Shown in pieces: positions 32,752 through 41,861 of a stretch of 64,000 bases of DNA. Position 1 is the stretch's first letter; each line of letters starts with the position of its first letter. Under the pieces are notes generated by a model. The model did no database searches, had not been told where the DNA came from, and worked only from the letters and a program-made list of their open reading frames with translations. A program made the position numbers and the translations under genes. The stretch lies in assembly GCF_028622095.1 (NCBI RefSeq), contig NZ_CP115165.1, forward strand, positions 2,539,501 to 2,603,500, read 5' to 3'. This DNA comes from Deinococcus aquaticus. Its GTDB lineage: Bacteria > Deinococcota > Deinococci > Deinococcales > Deinococcaceae.

Positions 32752-33231
32752 ATGTCAGAAACAATAGAAAACACTGCTGATGATGCGGAAGCAGTAACAA
32801 CACCGGATAGCCAATTTCAAGAACTAATTGAAAACCTCAAGAAAGATAACTACAAGCAGCGGCAGGAATTGAAAAGCCTTAAGACTGCAATGGAAGAGTT
32901 AAACAATGCTAAGTCAAAACTAGAAGAAGAGAAGAATGAATGGGAACAGCAGATAGCGGAAACCAAGCTAAAGAATAGGCAACACCTAATTCAGTCTGAA
33001 CTAGATAGAGTAAGCATTACTGAAGAATCAGCAAGGAAGCTAGCTATAAAAATGCTTGATGATTCGGAAGACATTCAAGATGGATTGAACAAAGTTATTG
33101 AGGAGTATCCTTTCTTAGTCGGTAAGTCAAGAGTAGTCATTCCTGATACCGGAAATGCTAAGGCGCAAGCAGTAGCAGTTCCCAACGAAAGCAAGCTATC
33201 AGCCGGACTCTCTAAACTAATTAAACAATAA
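32752..33231 (+). CDS. Capsid scaffolding protein
   Basis: A 159-aa acidic, almost wholly helical protein with a coiled coil at residues ~20-85 (QELIENLKKDNYKQRQELKSLKTAMEELNN) and a basic C-terminus (SAGLSKLIKQ) of the kind that binds coat protein. Its place directly before the major capsid gene is the classic scaffold position (phage GP20-like). AAAGGAG precedes the ATG. Confidence 0.82.
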   Translation: MSETIENTADDAEAVTTPDSQFQELIENLKKDNYKQRQELKSLKTAMEELNNAKSKLEEEKNEWEQQIAETKLKNRQHLIQSELDRVSITEESARKLAIKMLDDSEDIQDGLNKVIEEYPFLVGKSRVVIPDTGNAKAQAVAVPNESKLSAGLSKLIKQ

Positions 33232-33246
33232 GGTGAGTATCATTTA

Positions 33247-33273
33247 GACAGGTGATTTGCCTGTCATTTTTTT
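33247..33273 (+). terminator. Terminator between scaffold and capsid genes
   Basis: GACAGG (33247-33252), a 7-nt loop and CCTGTC (33260-33265) are followed by ATTTTTTT. It may let only part of the transcription pass, or protect a separately processed capsid mRNA. Confidence 0.7.
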
Positions 33274-33304
33274 ATTCCATTTCATATCATAGGAGATAAC
33301 TAAC

Positions 33305-34174
33305 ATGGCATTAACATTAATTGAAGCACAAAAGCTAGTACAAGATGAAGTACAGTCAGGCGTTATTTACAATACATACATTCAGAACCCACTACTAGGT
33401 TTACTGCCATTCGAGAACATCACCGGAACTGCAACCGTCTATGTTCGGGATTCTGGCCTAGCCGCTGGTAGCACTACCCGCGCTATCAATGCCGACTACG
33501 TAGAAGGCACTCAGGCATTCACCCGCCTAACTGCTTCACTCGGCAGACTTGGTGGTAAAGCACAAGTCGATAACTTCTTAGAAGTAACTGGTAGCAACGT
33601 TACCGACCAACTAGCTGCACAGATTGCCAGTAAGGCACGTAGCACTGCTATCGCATTCCAAGACCAATTCTTCAACGGTGATGTTACTGTTGATGCTAAC
33701 GGTTTCGACGGACTCAAGAAGCTGCTAACTGCTACTTCTCAAGATATGACCGCTGCTACTGTCATTACTCTTGATGATGTTGACTCAGCCCTTCTAGCTA
33801 TTGAAGGTGATGCTAGCGCTATTTTCGTGAACGATAAGACTCTAGCTAAGCTTAACGGTCTTGCCCGTGCTAGTGGACTCGTTAAATACAACGATATCGA
33901 CTTGGTAGGCAGCCGCGTCAGCAGCTACGCCGGTATTCCCCTCATCCGTGCGGGCCGCAATGCTGCCGGTCAGATTCTCGCAGACGGTGAAATCTACGCT
34001 GTTCGCTTTGGTGTTGATGGTGTTCATGGCATTCAAGCCAATACACCCACAGTCAAAGTCATCAGCCCTGATGACAACGCCACTGCACCAGTCTGGACAG
34101 CCCGCATCGATTGGTACGCTGGTTTAGCCCAGAAGACCCTAACTAGCGCTGTTCGCCTCAAGCGCACACTGTAA
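33305..34174 (+). CDS. Major capsid protein (HK97-fold)
   Basis: A 289-aa coat protein with the short N-arm MALTLIEAQKLVQDEVQSGVIY, E-loop-like AGSTTRAINADYVEG and a P-domain with FQDQFFNGDVTVDANGFDGLKKLL. Codon use is more regular (many GCT/ACT/GAC codons) than in neighbouring genes, as expected of the most abundant virion protein. Order and size fit; no HK97 protease gene is present, so the scaffold is a separate protein. Confidence 0.85.
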   Translation: MALTLIEAQKLVQDEVQSGVIYNTYIQNPLLGLLPFENITGTATVYVRDSGLAAGSTTRAINADYVEGTQAFTRLTASLGRLGGKAQVDNFLEVTGSNVTDQLAAQIASKARSTAIAFQDQFFNGDVTVDANGFDGLKKLLTATSQDMTAATVITLDDVDSALLAIEGDASAIFVNDKTLAKLNGLARASGLVKYNDIDLVGSRVSSYAGIPLIRAGRNAAGQILADGEIYAVRFGVDGVHGIQANTPTVKVISPDDNATAPVWTARIDWYAGLAQKTLTSAVRLKRTL

Positions 34175-34187
34175 TTCTAGGCTAGTC

Positions 34188-34583
34188 ATGAATACTAACC
34201 CACTAGCGGCTAACTATTCTGTTCAGAGTTTCGCTTTAGCTAGAGTTAGAAGTATATCCAGAGACAACAGAGATAATCCACCCTTCAGTTTGACTGATGC
34301 AGAGTGGATACAGTTTCTAGAAGAGACAAAGCTTCCCCTCAAGGGATACCAGCTATCAGACTACTACCAAGTCTATAAAGCTGTTTATCTTGCCATAAGC
34401 ACCAATCCCGACAGGCTATCCAGCTTATCGGAAGCTAGTGGGTCATATGGCTTTGTAGATATTGAGTCTACAAAGAAGTCACTCTTGAAGGCGCAAGCCG
34501 AACTCAACGAATCTCTAGGTATCTGGCCTTCCGGTAATATTCGTGGTGGATTAGTTACAAGCAGCATAGTAAGAAGCTGGTAG
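34188..34583 (+). CDS. Putative head-tail connector protein
   Basis: A 131-aa protein directly after the capsid, helical at the N-terminus (DAEWIQFLEETKLPLKGYQLSDYYQVYKAVYLAI) with a loose C-terminal loop. By position and size it corresponds to the SPP1 gp15-type adaptor that binds the portal. Sequence signature is weak. Confidence 0.6.
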   Translation: MNTNPLAANYSVQSFALARVRSISRDNRDNPPFSLTDAEWIQFLEETKLPLKGYQLSDYYQVYKAVYLAISTNPDRLSSLSEASGSYGFVDIESTKKSLLKAQAELNESLGIWPSGNIRGGLVTSSIVRSW

Positions 34584-34585
34584 AT

Positions 34586-34882
34586 ATGAAACCAGTTTAC
34601 TTACTATCTGTGGCTAAGACTGGAATACCGGGAAAGCAAAAGCTAATCTATACAAGGGATGCCATGATAGGCGGTTCAATTGCCCCTATGTCACTTGCTG
34701 ACTATAGCAAGCGCTACTCTGATGGTGCATATATCAATAACGGTGCTTATTCATTCTCAACCATCGAGATTCTTAAAATTGGTGATGTGTTGGAATACTC
34801 GGATATGAAGCTGAAAGTAATTGGCTTTGTTCGGGGTAGATTCAGAAATCATGCACACTTACTGGTGATAGCCAATGAGTAA
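34586..34882 (+). CDS. Putative head-closure (stopper) protein
   Basis: A 98-aa beta-rich protein (YLLSVAKTG, IGDVLEYSDMKLKVIGFVRGRF, HAHLLVI) matching the size and layout of SPP1 gp16-like stoppers that plug the connector. The start is 2 nt after the previous stop, and its end overlaps the next gene by 8 nt. Confidence 0.62.
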   Translation: MKPVYLLSVAKTGIPGKQKLIYTRDAMIGGSIAPMSLADYSKRYSDGAYINNGAYSFSTIEILKIGDVLEYSDMKLKVIGFVRGRFRNHAHLLVIANE

Positions 34883-35201
34883 CAATCAGCTATTTAATAG
34901 CCTGCTACAGCGCGTGCATGATGCTGTTGAAAAAGCGTTGGAAGATACCGCTGTCATGGTACAAGCTGAGGCACGAGAGGATGTTCCTAAAGACACTCAA
35001 GCGCTGATGCACTCAATCCAAGCTGAGAAGGTATCTGACCTTACCTACAAAGTCACTGCTAATACTAAGTACGCTTTGTATGTCCATGAAGGCTATGTGT
35101 CCAAATCAGGCAGATTCATAGCAGGTACTCCCTATCTAACCGGCCCAATCTCACGACAAAAGGTGAAGATACTTGACAGGATTAGGGAGAATCTGCAATG
35201 A
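34875..35201 (+). CDS. HK97 gp10-like tail-component protein
   Basis: A 108-aa protein with the family pattern: helix ALEDTAVMVQAEAREDVPKDTQALMHSI, strand TYKVTANTKYALYVHEGYV, then GRFIAGTPYLTGPI. These proteins act at head-tail joining or tail completion. It overlaps both neighbours by a few bases. Confidence 0.8.
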   Translation: MSNNQLFNSLLQRVHDAVEKALEDTAVMVQAEAREDVPKDTQALMHSIQAEKVSDLTYKVTANTKYALYVHEGYVSKSGRFIAGTPYLTGPISRQKVKILDRIRENLQ

Positions 35202-35581
35202 AAAACATAGACAGCCTTATCAATGGCTTATATACAATGCTATCTGGTGTCGATGCGAGTAATAACTATTTGGGATTATTTGATTCTACAACCAAAGCTA
35301 TTGCCTTCAATGAAATTCCCATAGAGTATGAACTGCCTAAGAATGGCAAATGCTTCATGGTATACGCGCTTGAAACAACTCAGGCTAAATCATCAGAAAC
35401 CAAAATTAGGCTATCTGACACAGTTCTGAAGATATTCATATCAGGTGACTCTGCGCTAGCTTTATCTGCTGCTGTGAGTGACGCTTTAGACGGTTCGATA
35501 ATTTCAACATTCCACTGTAGCTATCTGGGTATGAATATCATGCCCAATGGCAATATAACTATTCGATTCAATTTAATATAA
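35198..35581 (+). CDS. Putative tail-completion (terminator) protein
   Basis: A 127-aa alpha/beta protein that overlaps the gp10-like gene by ATGA. Its order in the block, just before the tail-tube gene, and its helix-strand pattern (IDSLINGLYTMLSG, KCFMVYALETT, LSDTVLKIFISG) suit an SPP1 gp17/lambda U-type tail terminator. Identification rests largely on position. Confidence 0.6.
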   Translation: MKNIDSLINGLYTMLSGVDASNNYLGLFDSTTKAIAFNEIPIEYELPKNGKCFMVYALETTQAKSSETKIRLSDTVLKIFISGDSALALSAAVSDALDGSIISTFHCSYLGMNIMPNGNITIRFNLI

Positions 35582-35598
35582 ACAAGGAGAAATAAATT

Positions 35599-36105
35599 AT
35601 GCCAACACGCAAAATGCTACAAGTTATTCCCAAGACTCTAACCTTCACTCCTACTGGCGGCACTGCCGTTGTTTTCTCTGACTTCTCTGAAGCAGTTAGC
35701 TTCACCTATGAAGACAGCTACTCTGATATCTCCAGTCAGTCAAGCGACTATGCCATCGGCAAGATGCTAACCGGACGCGCCGCTAGCATGAAGGCTGTAG
35801 TCAATAACTTTGACCTACAACAGATGCAAGCTATGGTCAGCACTACGCCTGCTGATTATGCTGTTGCTACTGATACTCTTACTCTCAACTCTGGCAACTT
35901 CAACGTAAACTACGGTTTGCTTGTATTTGTTGGTCGAGACACTACAACTGGAAAAGATATCACTATCACCCTCAAACGTGCGGTAGCTAAAGTCAGTGGT
36001 GACTTAGCTTTCGGTAAGGACTCAGAAGCTAAAGCTGGACTACAGTTCGATGCTGTACGCGACGGCAGTAACACTGCTGTTGTAACTATCGCCTACGCTG
36101 TCTAA
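35599..36105 (+). CDS. Major tail (tube) protein
   Basis: A 168-aa beta-sandwich protein in the tube position: KTLTFTPTGGTAVVFSDFSEAVSFTYEDSYSDI, then a GKMLTGRAASMKAVVNNFDLQQMQAM segment common to tube proteins and a final strand block VTIAYAV. AAGGAG precedes it. Codon bias resembles the capsid gene, agreeing with high expression. Confidence 0.8.
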   Translation: MPTRKMLQVIPKTLTFTPTGGTAVVFSDFSEAVSFTYEDSYSDISSQSSDYAIGKMLTGRAASMKAVVNNFDLQQMQAMVSTTPADYAVATDTLTLNSGNFNVNYGLLVFVGRDTTTGKDITITLKRAVAKVSGDLAFGKDSEAKAGLQFDAVRDGSNTAVVTIAYAV

Positions 36106-36118
36106 GCTTACTCAACTG

Positions 36119-36141
36119 ACCCTAGCCTGAATGGTTAGGGT
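36119..36141 (+). terminator. Hairpin after the tail-tube gene
   Basis: ACCCTAGCC (36119-36127), loop TGAAT, GGTTAGGGT (36133-36141), then CTTTACT. The stem has one G-T pair. The same stem recurs at 36896-36915. The T-tract is weak, so it may attenuate or stabilise mRNA rather than end it. Confidence 0.55.
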
Positions 36142-36164
36142 CTTTACTCATTTAAGGAGTTAAT

Positions 36165-36629
36165 ATGAAAAGAACTAATGATGAAAAGATAATTGGTATG
36201 CCTACAGAAGTAGCCATCAACGGTAAGCAGTGCAAAGTGAAGAGGCTAAAAGTCAGAGAAGTTAATGAACTAATCGCTGCCAAAATGGACAGAACCAAGA
36301 AGGCGCAAGCTAGTCAGATGAAGTTAGCCAAGATACAGTTAGCTGTACAGAATGGCAATCTAGAATCACTTGGAATAGCTGAAGAAGATGTTGATAAAGC
36401 CATTGAGGATATTCAAGCCATGCTAGGTGAAATGGCAATAGAAGCCGGTGGGGCGCACAATATGTGGCTAATTGAAAGCTGTGTTGAAGCTGATAAAGCA
36501 GACTTGGAAGATATCGAGTTCGATGAATATGACGCTGCTGTAGATGCTATTTTTGAGGTTAATCCGAGTCTGGGAAAGTCAAAAGAGATGCTTCTGATGA
36601 ATCCGTTCCAGATGAACCAGAATGGGTAA
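36165..36629 (+). CDS. Tail assembly chaperone (gpG-like)
   Basis: A 154-aa protein with a GTA/TAC-like alpha/beta head (VAINGKQCKVKRLKVREVNELIAAK) and an acidic tail. It sits between tail tube and tape measure, the place of lambda gpG and its relatives, which hold the tape measure during tail assembly. Codons 136-138 contain the slippery sequence GGGAAAG, so a fraction of ribosomes should make the longer form described separately. Confidence 0.85.
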   Translation: MKRTNDEKIIGMPTEVAINGKQCKVKRLKVREVNELIAAKMDRTKKAQASQMKLAKIQLAVQNGNLESLGIAEEDVDKAIEDIQAMLGEMAIEAGGAHNMWLIESCVEADKADLEDIEFDEYDAAVDAIFEVNPSLGKSKEMLLMNPFQMNQNG

Positions 36630-36883
36630 AAAAGTTCAATCAGAATAAATCTGATAGCGGTATCGAGATAGAGTTAGCTGATTATTATGTCATCCTCTCT
36701 AGGGAGATGGGATATACCTACGATGATATTCTAGAGATGTATGATGAGGTATTTCACCTTTATATAGATAGATGCTTTGACCTACTATCCAAACAAGTAG
36801 GTATGGGTGCTGTGGGCTACGATTTCAGAACTGAAGAAAGAAAAGCCGTAGACAAATTCTTAACTGATGGGTTTGAAGACTAA
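36165..36883 (+). CDS. Tail assembly chaperone, -1 frameshift product (gpGT-like)
   Basis: The slippery heptamer G-GGA-AAG (36572-36578) lies in the correct zero-frame register (CTG GGA AAG). After a -1 slip the frame is open from GTC at 36578 to TAA at 36883, adding 101 residues to the first 138 (239 aa in total). The extension is acidic and helical (IELADYYVILSREMGYTYDDILEMYDEV) and ends ...TDGFED. It lacks its own start or ribosome site, which supports expression by frameshift. The heptamer is the same as in lambda G/T. Confidence 0.88.
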
Positions 36884-36895
36884 TTAACCGACTAG

Positions 36896-36921
36896 CCCTA
36901 GCCTTATGGTTAGGGTTTTTT
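36896..36921 (+). terminator. Terminator before the tape measure gene
   Basis: CCCTAGCC (36896-36903), loop TTAT, GGTTAGGG (36908-36915), then six T. This is the same stem as at 36119 but with a proper T-tract. Confidence 0.75.
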
Positions 36922-36944
36922 GATTTATAAATTTAAGGAGAATA

Positions 36945-39900
36945 ATGCAAGACTTATTAAGGCTATCGGTTGAGATAGGCGCAAACATCAGCGGTTTACA
37001 GAATGGTCTGAACCAAGCGCAGAACAGCGTAAACCAGTTTTCCAACGAGACAGCCAATGCGGGTGCTGCCGCATCTCAGTCTCTCGCAACCTCTGGCATT
37101 GCTATTGCTGCTGGCATTGCTGCTTCAGTGGGTGTGGCGATTGGGGCCATCACGAGTGTCTCTGCTGAGGCCCACAAAGCACAGAACCAGCTTCAAGCCT
37201 CATTAGGGCTGACAGCGGAAGAGGCAAAGCAACTTGGTGTGATTGCCAAAGATGTTTTCAAGAATAACTTTGGTGCTTCTATAGGTGAAGTAACTGCTTC
37301 TCTTGGAACCGTCAGAGGACAGCTTAAGGGTCTTTCAGATGAGGACTTGAAGAATGCCACTGAGAATGCGTATCGACTCAAAGATGTATTCGGTGTTGAG
37401 ATAGTTGAATCTGTCGATGCGGTGAAGACATTGATGAATGACTTTGGCCTGAGTCAGAAAGAGGCGAATGACTTCATCACTAAAGGCATGCAATCAGGAC
37501 TAAACGCATCTGGTGACTTCTTGGACACCATAGGCGAGTATTCTAATCAGTTTGCTGGAATGAAGCTGAGTAGCGGTGAATTCTTCTCTGCCCTTCAGAC
37601 TGGTTTGAAAGGTGGAGTATTAGGCACTGACAAGATAGCCGACTCGTTCAAAGAGTTTGGTATCAGAATTATCGATGGAAGCAAAACTACTACTGATGCA
37701 CTAGGCGAACTGAACATATCAGCCAAGCAGGTTTCAGAAGAACTTGCTTCAGGCGAGATGACTAAAGGTGATGCCTTCAAGTTGATTCAAGAAAGACTCT
37801 CAAGAGTCAATGACCAAGTTAAGCAAAATGCTATTGGTGTAAGTCTGTTCGGTACTCAATGGGAAGATATAGGTGGTAAAGCCATTCTTGCTGTTGATTT
37901 ACAGAAGACTGCAATGGAAGACATGAAGGACGCTACGTCAGGACTCGACATAGCATATAACGATTTAGGTTCAGCGGTTCAGGGAGTAGGAAGACAGCTA
38001 GTAGCGGCATTCATGCCCATTGGTGATTCAATACTCAACCTTCTCAACTCGCTGATGCCGTACATCAAGCTAGTCACTGATGGCATAGCTACTATCGGTG
38101 ATGCCTTCAATGCCCTACCTACCCCGATACAGAACACAGTTACAGCGTTAGCCCTAGTCGCTGGTGCTGTGAGTGCTGGTGTTGCTATATACGGCACTGT
38201 TTCACCAATGCTTGCGGGTGTAGGTGCTAGCTTTACTGCACTCAAGACTACAATGCTGGGATTCGCTGCATCTGCACGAGTAGCAGGAACTTCTATAGCG
38301 GCTAGTATTAGTGCTGCTATGTGGCCTATTGCATTGGCTGTCGCTGCGATAGGCGGTCTGTATTTAGCTTATAGAAATAACTTCTTAGGTATTAGGGACT
38401 TCTTGAAGCCGATGATAGCTAACATAGTCACTATCGTTGGTAAAGTTGTAGATGGTATCAAATATGTCGTTTACAACTCAGACATGCTATGGAAGGCTTT
38501 TCTAAAGTCTCTCGACATAACAAGTAAGGCATTAGGTTCAATAGTTAAAGGTATAGGAACTATCCTGTCTGGTGTAGGTCTAATCATCTACGCGGCATTC
38601 ATAGAACCATTTGTGTCGGTCTTCGCTGCATTGAATACGGCTAGTGCGGGAATACTCAATGGTCTAAAATCACTAGTAAATAACATAGCTAATGTCCTCA
38701 GACCTGTATTCGCCATTCTAGAGAAGATGGGAATAGCTTTAGGTCAGTCACTACAGCAAGCTTTAAACAGCGTTGGTGGGTTTGTCTCTAATCTGTTCGG
38801 TGGTGCTGCTGCTGATATTCAGGCACAAGCCAATGCTGCTGCGAAGAGTAACAGCACCTTTGGTAAGGGACTCGACAAAGTAGAAGCTGGGTGGAACAGC
38901 GTTACAGGTGCAGTGAATGGGGCAAGCGCGGCTTATCGTTCCCTAGCCTCAAACACTCAGGCAGCTATGAAGACACCACCCAATGTCCAGGTGCAGAATG
39001 TGCAGCTTCCGGCTAAGCCTGTCTCGACTGGTGTACCTGCACCTGTTTCTGTACCAGTCAACACACCAGCAAGCACCGGCTACAGCGGGAACATTGCGGG
39101 TGCTGATGTGGCTGCACCTAAAACAACCAGCGCGGGCAAGACCGCTGCACCGTTCAAAGCTACGGCTGAGGACATAGCGGGTCTGTCTACAGAAATCAAG
39201 CGACTCGTGGAAGACCAACAGCGGCTAGTCAAAACAGGAAAAGTCACTGAAGACCAAGCCATAGCATATGCACGCAAGGTAGAAGACTTGCGGATGAAAA
39301 TAGATAAGTTAAACCTTGAGTCAAACAAGAATATTTCAGCACAATACAATCAAGCTAAGTCACTCATTACTTCGACTAATGCTACTGCAACTGCTGCAAA
39401 GGTGAAGGCTGATGCAGATGCCAAAGCTAAGAAGGCTGCTGAGGATAGGAAGAAGGCAGAGGAATTACTGAATAAAGAGATTGGTAAGCTTGGTGCGTCA
39501 GTCAAAGATATGTCTGATGCGGATATAGCATCTACCATTGAAAGACTCGCTGGAAGGAGTGCGCTAGGTGATGTGCAGAAACTAGCCATCTTGCAAGCTG
39601 AAGCAGAGTCTAGGGCAACTGAGAGACAAGATGCGGCACAGCAACAGCTAAACGATTCTCTGGAAGAATACTTCAAGGTAGTCAATAAGACTGGCGCGGC
39701 TATAGCCGACTTTAACGATTCGGCAGATGGCATGTATTCTGACGCTAGGCGACAAGCTGTAGAAACATCACTAGCTGATGAACTGTCTCTAGCTGGTGAT
39801 AACGAGTCTGCCAAGTTGGAAATCAAGAAGAAGTATCTAGCACAGCTATTAGAATTAGACATTGCTAAGCTAGAAGATGAAAGCAATGCTAAGGCTGGTG

Positions 39901-41822
39901 CGTTAAGCCGAGACTATACCGCTGCACTTGCCGAGGCATCTGCTTTAGGAATCGATACTAACCAACTTACGCAATCATACCTAAATGCTAGGCTGGCATT
40001 ACAGGCCAATTCAGAAAGCGCCATAGCTGCCATTAGGTCTAAGAATGCTAGAGAAATAGCTGAAGATGAGATGGCACTGAATAAGAAAGTTGTGGAAGAA
40101 AGAGTGAGGATAAACAAGGAAGCTGCAAAAGATATTATCGATGCAGCAACTAAGTCTATCGACACATCAAGTATTGCTGGCCTAACTGAAGCGCGGCAAG
40201 TATTGGAAAACTTGAGAAGCACCATCTCTAGCATTGACTCTGAAAGCTTGACTGACTTAGACGACGCGCTATCTGATATCGATAAGAATATTCAATCAAT
40301 TAAAGCTAGTGCGCTTAGTGGTGTGAATGATGTTATTGAATCCACCGCTGAGTTATCTGATGAATTCGACAAACTTGGTGTCTCACTTTCCCCAAAAGAG
40401 AAGTATGTCAGTGATGGTGTGGCTGCTTATGACGCCCTGATAGAGAAGTATGATGATGCGCTTGAACGCCTCAAGCTGCTTAGGGAAGTATTCGAGAGGA
40501 CTGATGATGTTGCTGGAATGGCAATGGTTGATGCTATCGTCTCAAATACCACAAATGCTAAATCATCCGTTGTGTCTGCCAAGTCTGAGAAGTCCGGCAA
40601 GCTAGGCGGTGAATTCGACAGCAAGTCTGCTGCTGCAAGAGACAAGATGAATGCTGATATTGCTTCCAAAGAATTGCAGCTGGTATCCGAGGTATCAAGC
40701 TTTAAGCTGAGTAGCCTTGATACAGAAAAGAATGCCAAGCTTGCACTTGCCAAGACTGACGAAGAGAAAGCACTGATTGAACTTGCATACATTGGCAAGA
40801 TAAAAGATGCCAAACTTAAGTCAATTGCTGATGCAATGGAAGTCAAGCTATCTGCAATCGAGTCTGAGAAGAAGGCTGAACTTGAAAAAGAGGGACTGAC
40901 TCAAGAACAGACCGCACGCATAAATGCACTCTATGAGGCCAAGAAGCAGCTTGTTATAGATAGTCACAGACTTGAACGAGAAGAGATAGGCAAGACTGCC
41001 AAGCAAGCCGAGGAAGCGCAGAACAAGCAGCTAAGCAAGTGGAAGGAGTTGCTGCAACAGTTTATCAAAGATATGGCAAGTGCTGTAGGCAGTGCGTATG
41101 CGTCTATATCAAGCAACAATGCTAATCTGGCTGATAGTATATTCAACACTCCAGAGGACAAAGCTAAAGCGGAAGGCGATACCGCAAATGCTAATGCCGG
41201 TGCTTACAAGGATGCCGGAACTAGCATATTCAGTAGTGCAATGACACTCCTATCTAAAGCGCTACCTGAATTCTCTTGGCTGATTGAATTAGTCAGTGGA
41301 TTGTTTGCTAAGATGCCACAGCTAGGCATCATATTCCAGCGAGTAGGGGAGATGTTCCTACTTGGCTTTAGCTTGCTGGAACCAGTTATCAACATGCTAG
41401 CTACCGTGCTTGAACCGCTGCTGAACATCATGAAGGTGATGATGGAAGCTATCATCAAGCCATTGCTGCCCATCCTGACATTCTTTGTTGAAGTAGTAGG
41501 TGGAATCATAAAAGCGGTATATGGAGTGATTAAGACTGTCTGGAACACTGTAGCTGCATTCTTGAACAGCATCAATATTCTAGGTTGGAAACCATTCAGC
41601 CTAAGCATGCTGCCTGAGTTAAGTGCGGATTCGCCCGGCACAGCCCCAATAGCAACACCTGCACCACCTACAGGCGGTAGCACATCGGGTAGCGGGAGTG
41701 GCAGTAATAACACGGTAGTCAACGACACTAAGACTAGTGTGACCATAAATGTTAGTGGTAACTCAGACCCTAACGAGATAGCTAGGCTGGTAGAGAAGAA
41801 ATTAATTAAGTCACTCAGATAA
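36945..41822 (+). CDS. Tail tape measure protein
   Basis: A 1625-aa protein, the largest in the prophage, which sets tail length and helps DNA entry. Hydrophobic segments lie near residues 43-72, 395-425, 455-475, 540-560 and in a long C-terminal block (1420-1540). Residues ~740-1400 are mainly Ala/Lys/Glu coiled coil. At about 0.15 nm per residue the tail would be near 240 nm. No lytic transglycosylase or peptidase motif was seen. AAGGAG precedes the start. Confidence 0.94.
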   Translation: MQDLLRLSVEIGANISGLQNGLNQAQNSVNQFSNETANAGAAASQSLATSGIAIAAGIAASVGVAIGAITSVSAEAHKAQNQLQASLGLTAEEAKQLGVIAKDVFKNNFGASIGEVTASLGTVRGQLKGLSDEDLKNATENAYRLKDVFGVEIVESVDAVKTLMNDFGLSQKEANDFITKGMQSGLNASGDFLDTIGEYSNQFAGMKLSSGEFFSALQTGLKGGVLGTDKIADSFKEFGIRIIDGSKTTTDALGELNISAKQVSEELASGEMTKGDAFKLIQERLSRVNDQVKQNAIGVSLFGTQWEDIGGKAILAVDLQKTAMEDMKDATSGLDIAYNDLGSAVQGVGRQLVAAFMPIGDSILNLLNSLMPYIKLVTDGIATIGDAFNALPTPIQNTVTALALVAGAVSAGVAIYGTVSPMLAGVGASFTALKTTMLGFAASARVAGTSIAASISAAMWPIALAVAAIGGLYLAYRNNFLGIRDFLKPMIANIVTIVGKVVDGIKYVVYNSDMLWKAFLKSLDITSKALGSIVKGIGTILSGVGLIIYAAFIEPFVSVFAALNTASAGILNGLKSLVNNIANVLRPVFAILEKMGIALGQSLQQALNSVGGFVSNLFGGAAADIQAQANAAAKSNSTFGKGLDKVEAGWNSVTGAVNGASAAYRSLASNTQAAMKTPPNVQVQNVQLPAKPVSTGVPAPVSVPVNTPASTGYSGNIAGADVAAPKTTSAGKTAAPFKATAEDIAGLSTEIKRLVEDQQRLVKTGKVTEDQAIAYARKVEDLRMKIDKLNLESNKNISAQYNQAKSLITSTNATATAAKVKADADAKAKKAAEDRKKAEELLNKEIGKLGASVKDMSDADIASTIERLAGRSALGDVQKLAILQAEAESRATERQDAAQQQLNDSLEEYFKVVNKTGAAIADFNDSADGMYSDARRQAVETSLADELSLAGDNESAKLEIKKKYLAQLLELDIAKLEDESNAKAGALSRDYTAALAEASALGIDTNQLTQSYLNARLALQANSESAIAAIRSKNAREIAEDEMALNKKVVEERVRINKEAAKDIIDAATKSIDTSSIAGLTEARQVLENLRSTISSIDSESLTDLDDALSDIDKNIQSIKASALSGVNDVIESTAELSDEFDKLGVSLSPKEKYVSDGVAAYDALIEKYDDALERLKLLREVFERTDDVAGMAMVDAIVSNTTNAKSSVVSAKSEKSGKLGGEFDSKSAAARDKMNADIASKELQLVSEVSSFKLSSLDTEKNAKLALAKTDEEKALIELAYIGKIKDAKLKSIADAMEVKLSAIESEKKAELEKEGLTQEQTARINALYEAKKQLVIDSHRLEREEIGKTAKQAEEAQNKQLSKWKELLQQFIKDMASAVGSAYASISSNNANLADSIFNTPEDKAKAEGDTANANAGAYKDAGTSIFSSAMTLLSKALPEFSWLIELVSGLFAKMPQLGIIFQRVGEMFLLGFSLLEPVINMLATVLEPLLNIMKVMMEAIIKPLLPILTFFVEVVGGIIKAVYGVIKTVWNTVAAFLNSINILGWKPFSLSMLPELSADSPGTAPIATPAPPTGGSTSGSGSGSNNTVVNDTKTSVTINVSGNSDPNEIARLVEKKLIKSLR

Positions 41823-41851
41823 GGAAGGTTAATAGCCTTCCTTAATTTTAT
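41821..41851 (+). terminator. Hairpin after the tape measure gene
   Basis: AAGGAAGG (41822-41829) pairs with CCTTCCTT (41837-41844) across TTAATAG, followed by AATTTTA. The T-tract is short, so termination would be partial. Confidence 0.6.
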
Positions 41852-41861
41852 TAGGAGATAA

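Noticed and set aside
39350..40846. Ser/Leu-rich minus-strand frames opposite the tape measure gene
   Set aside because: Mirror of coiled-coil codons; no promoter, no start signals, and unlike the two supported minus-strand prophage genes.
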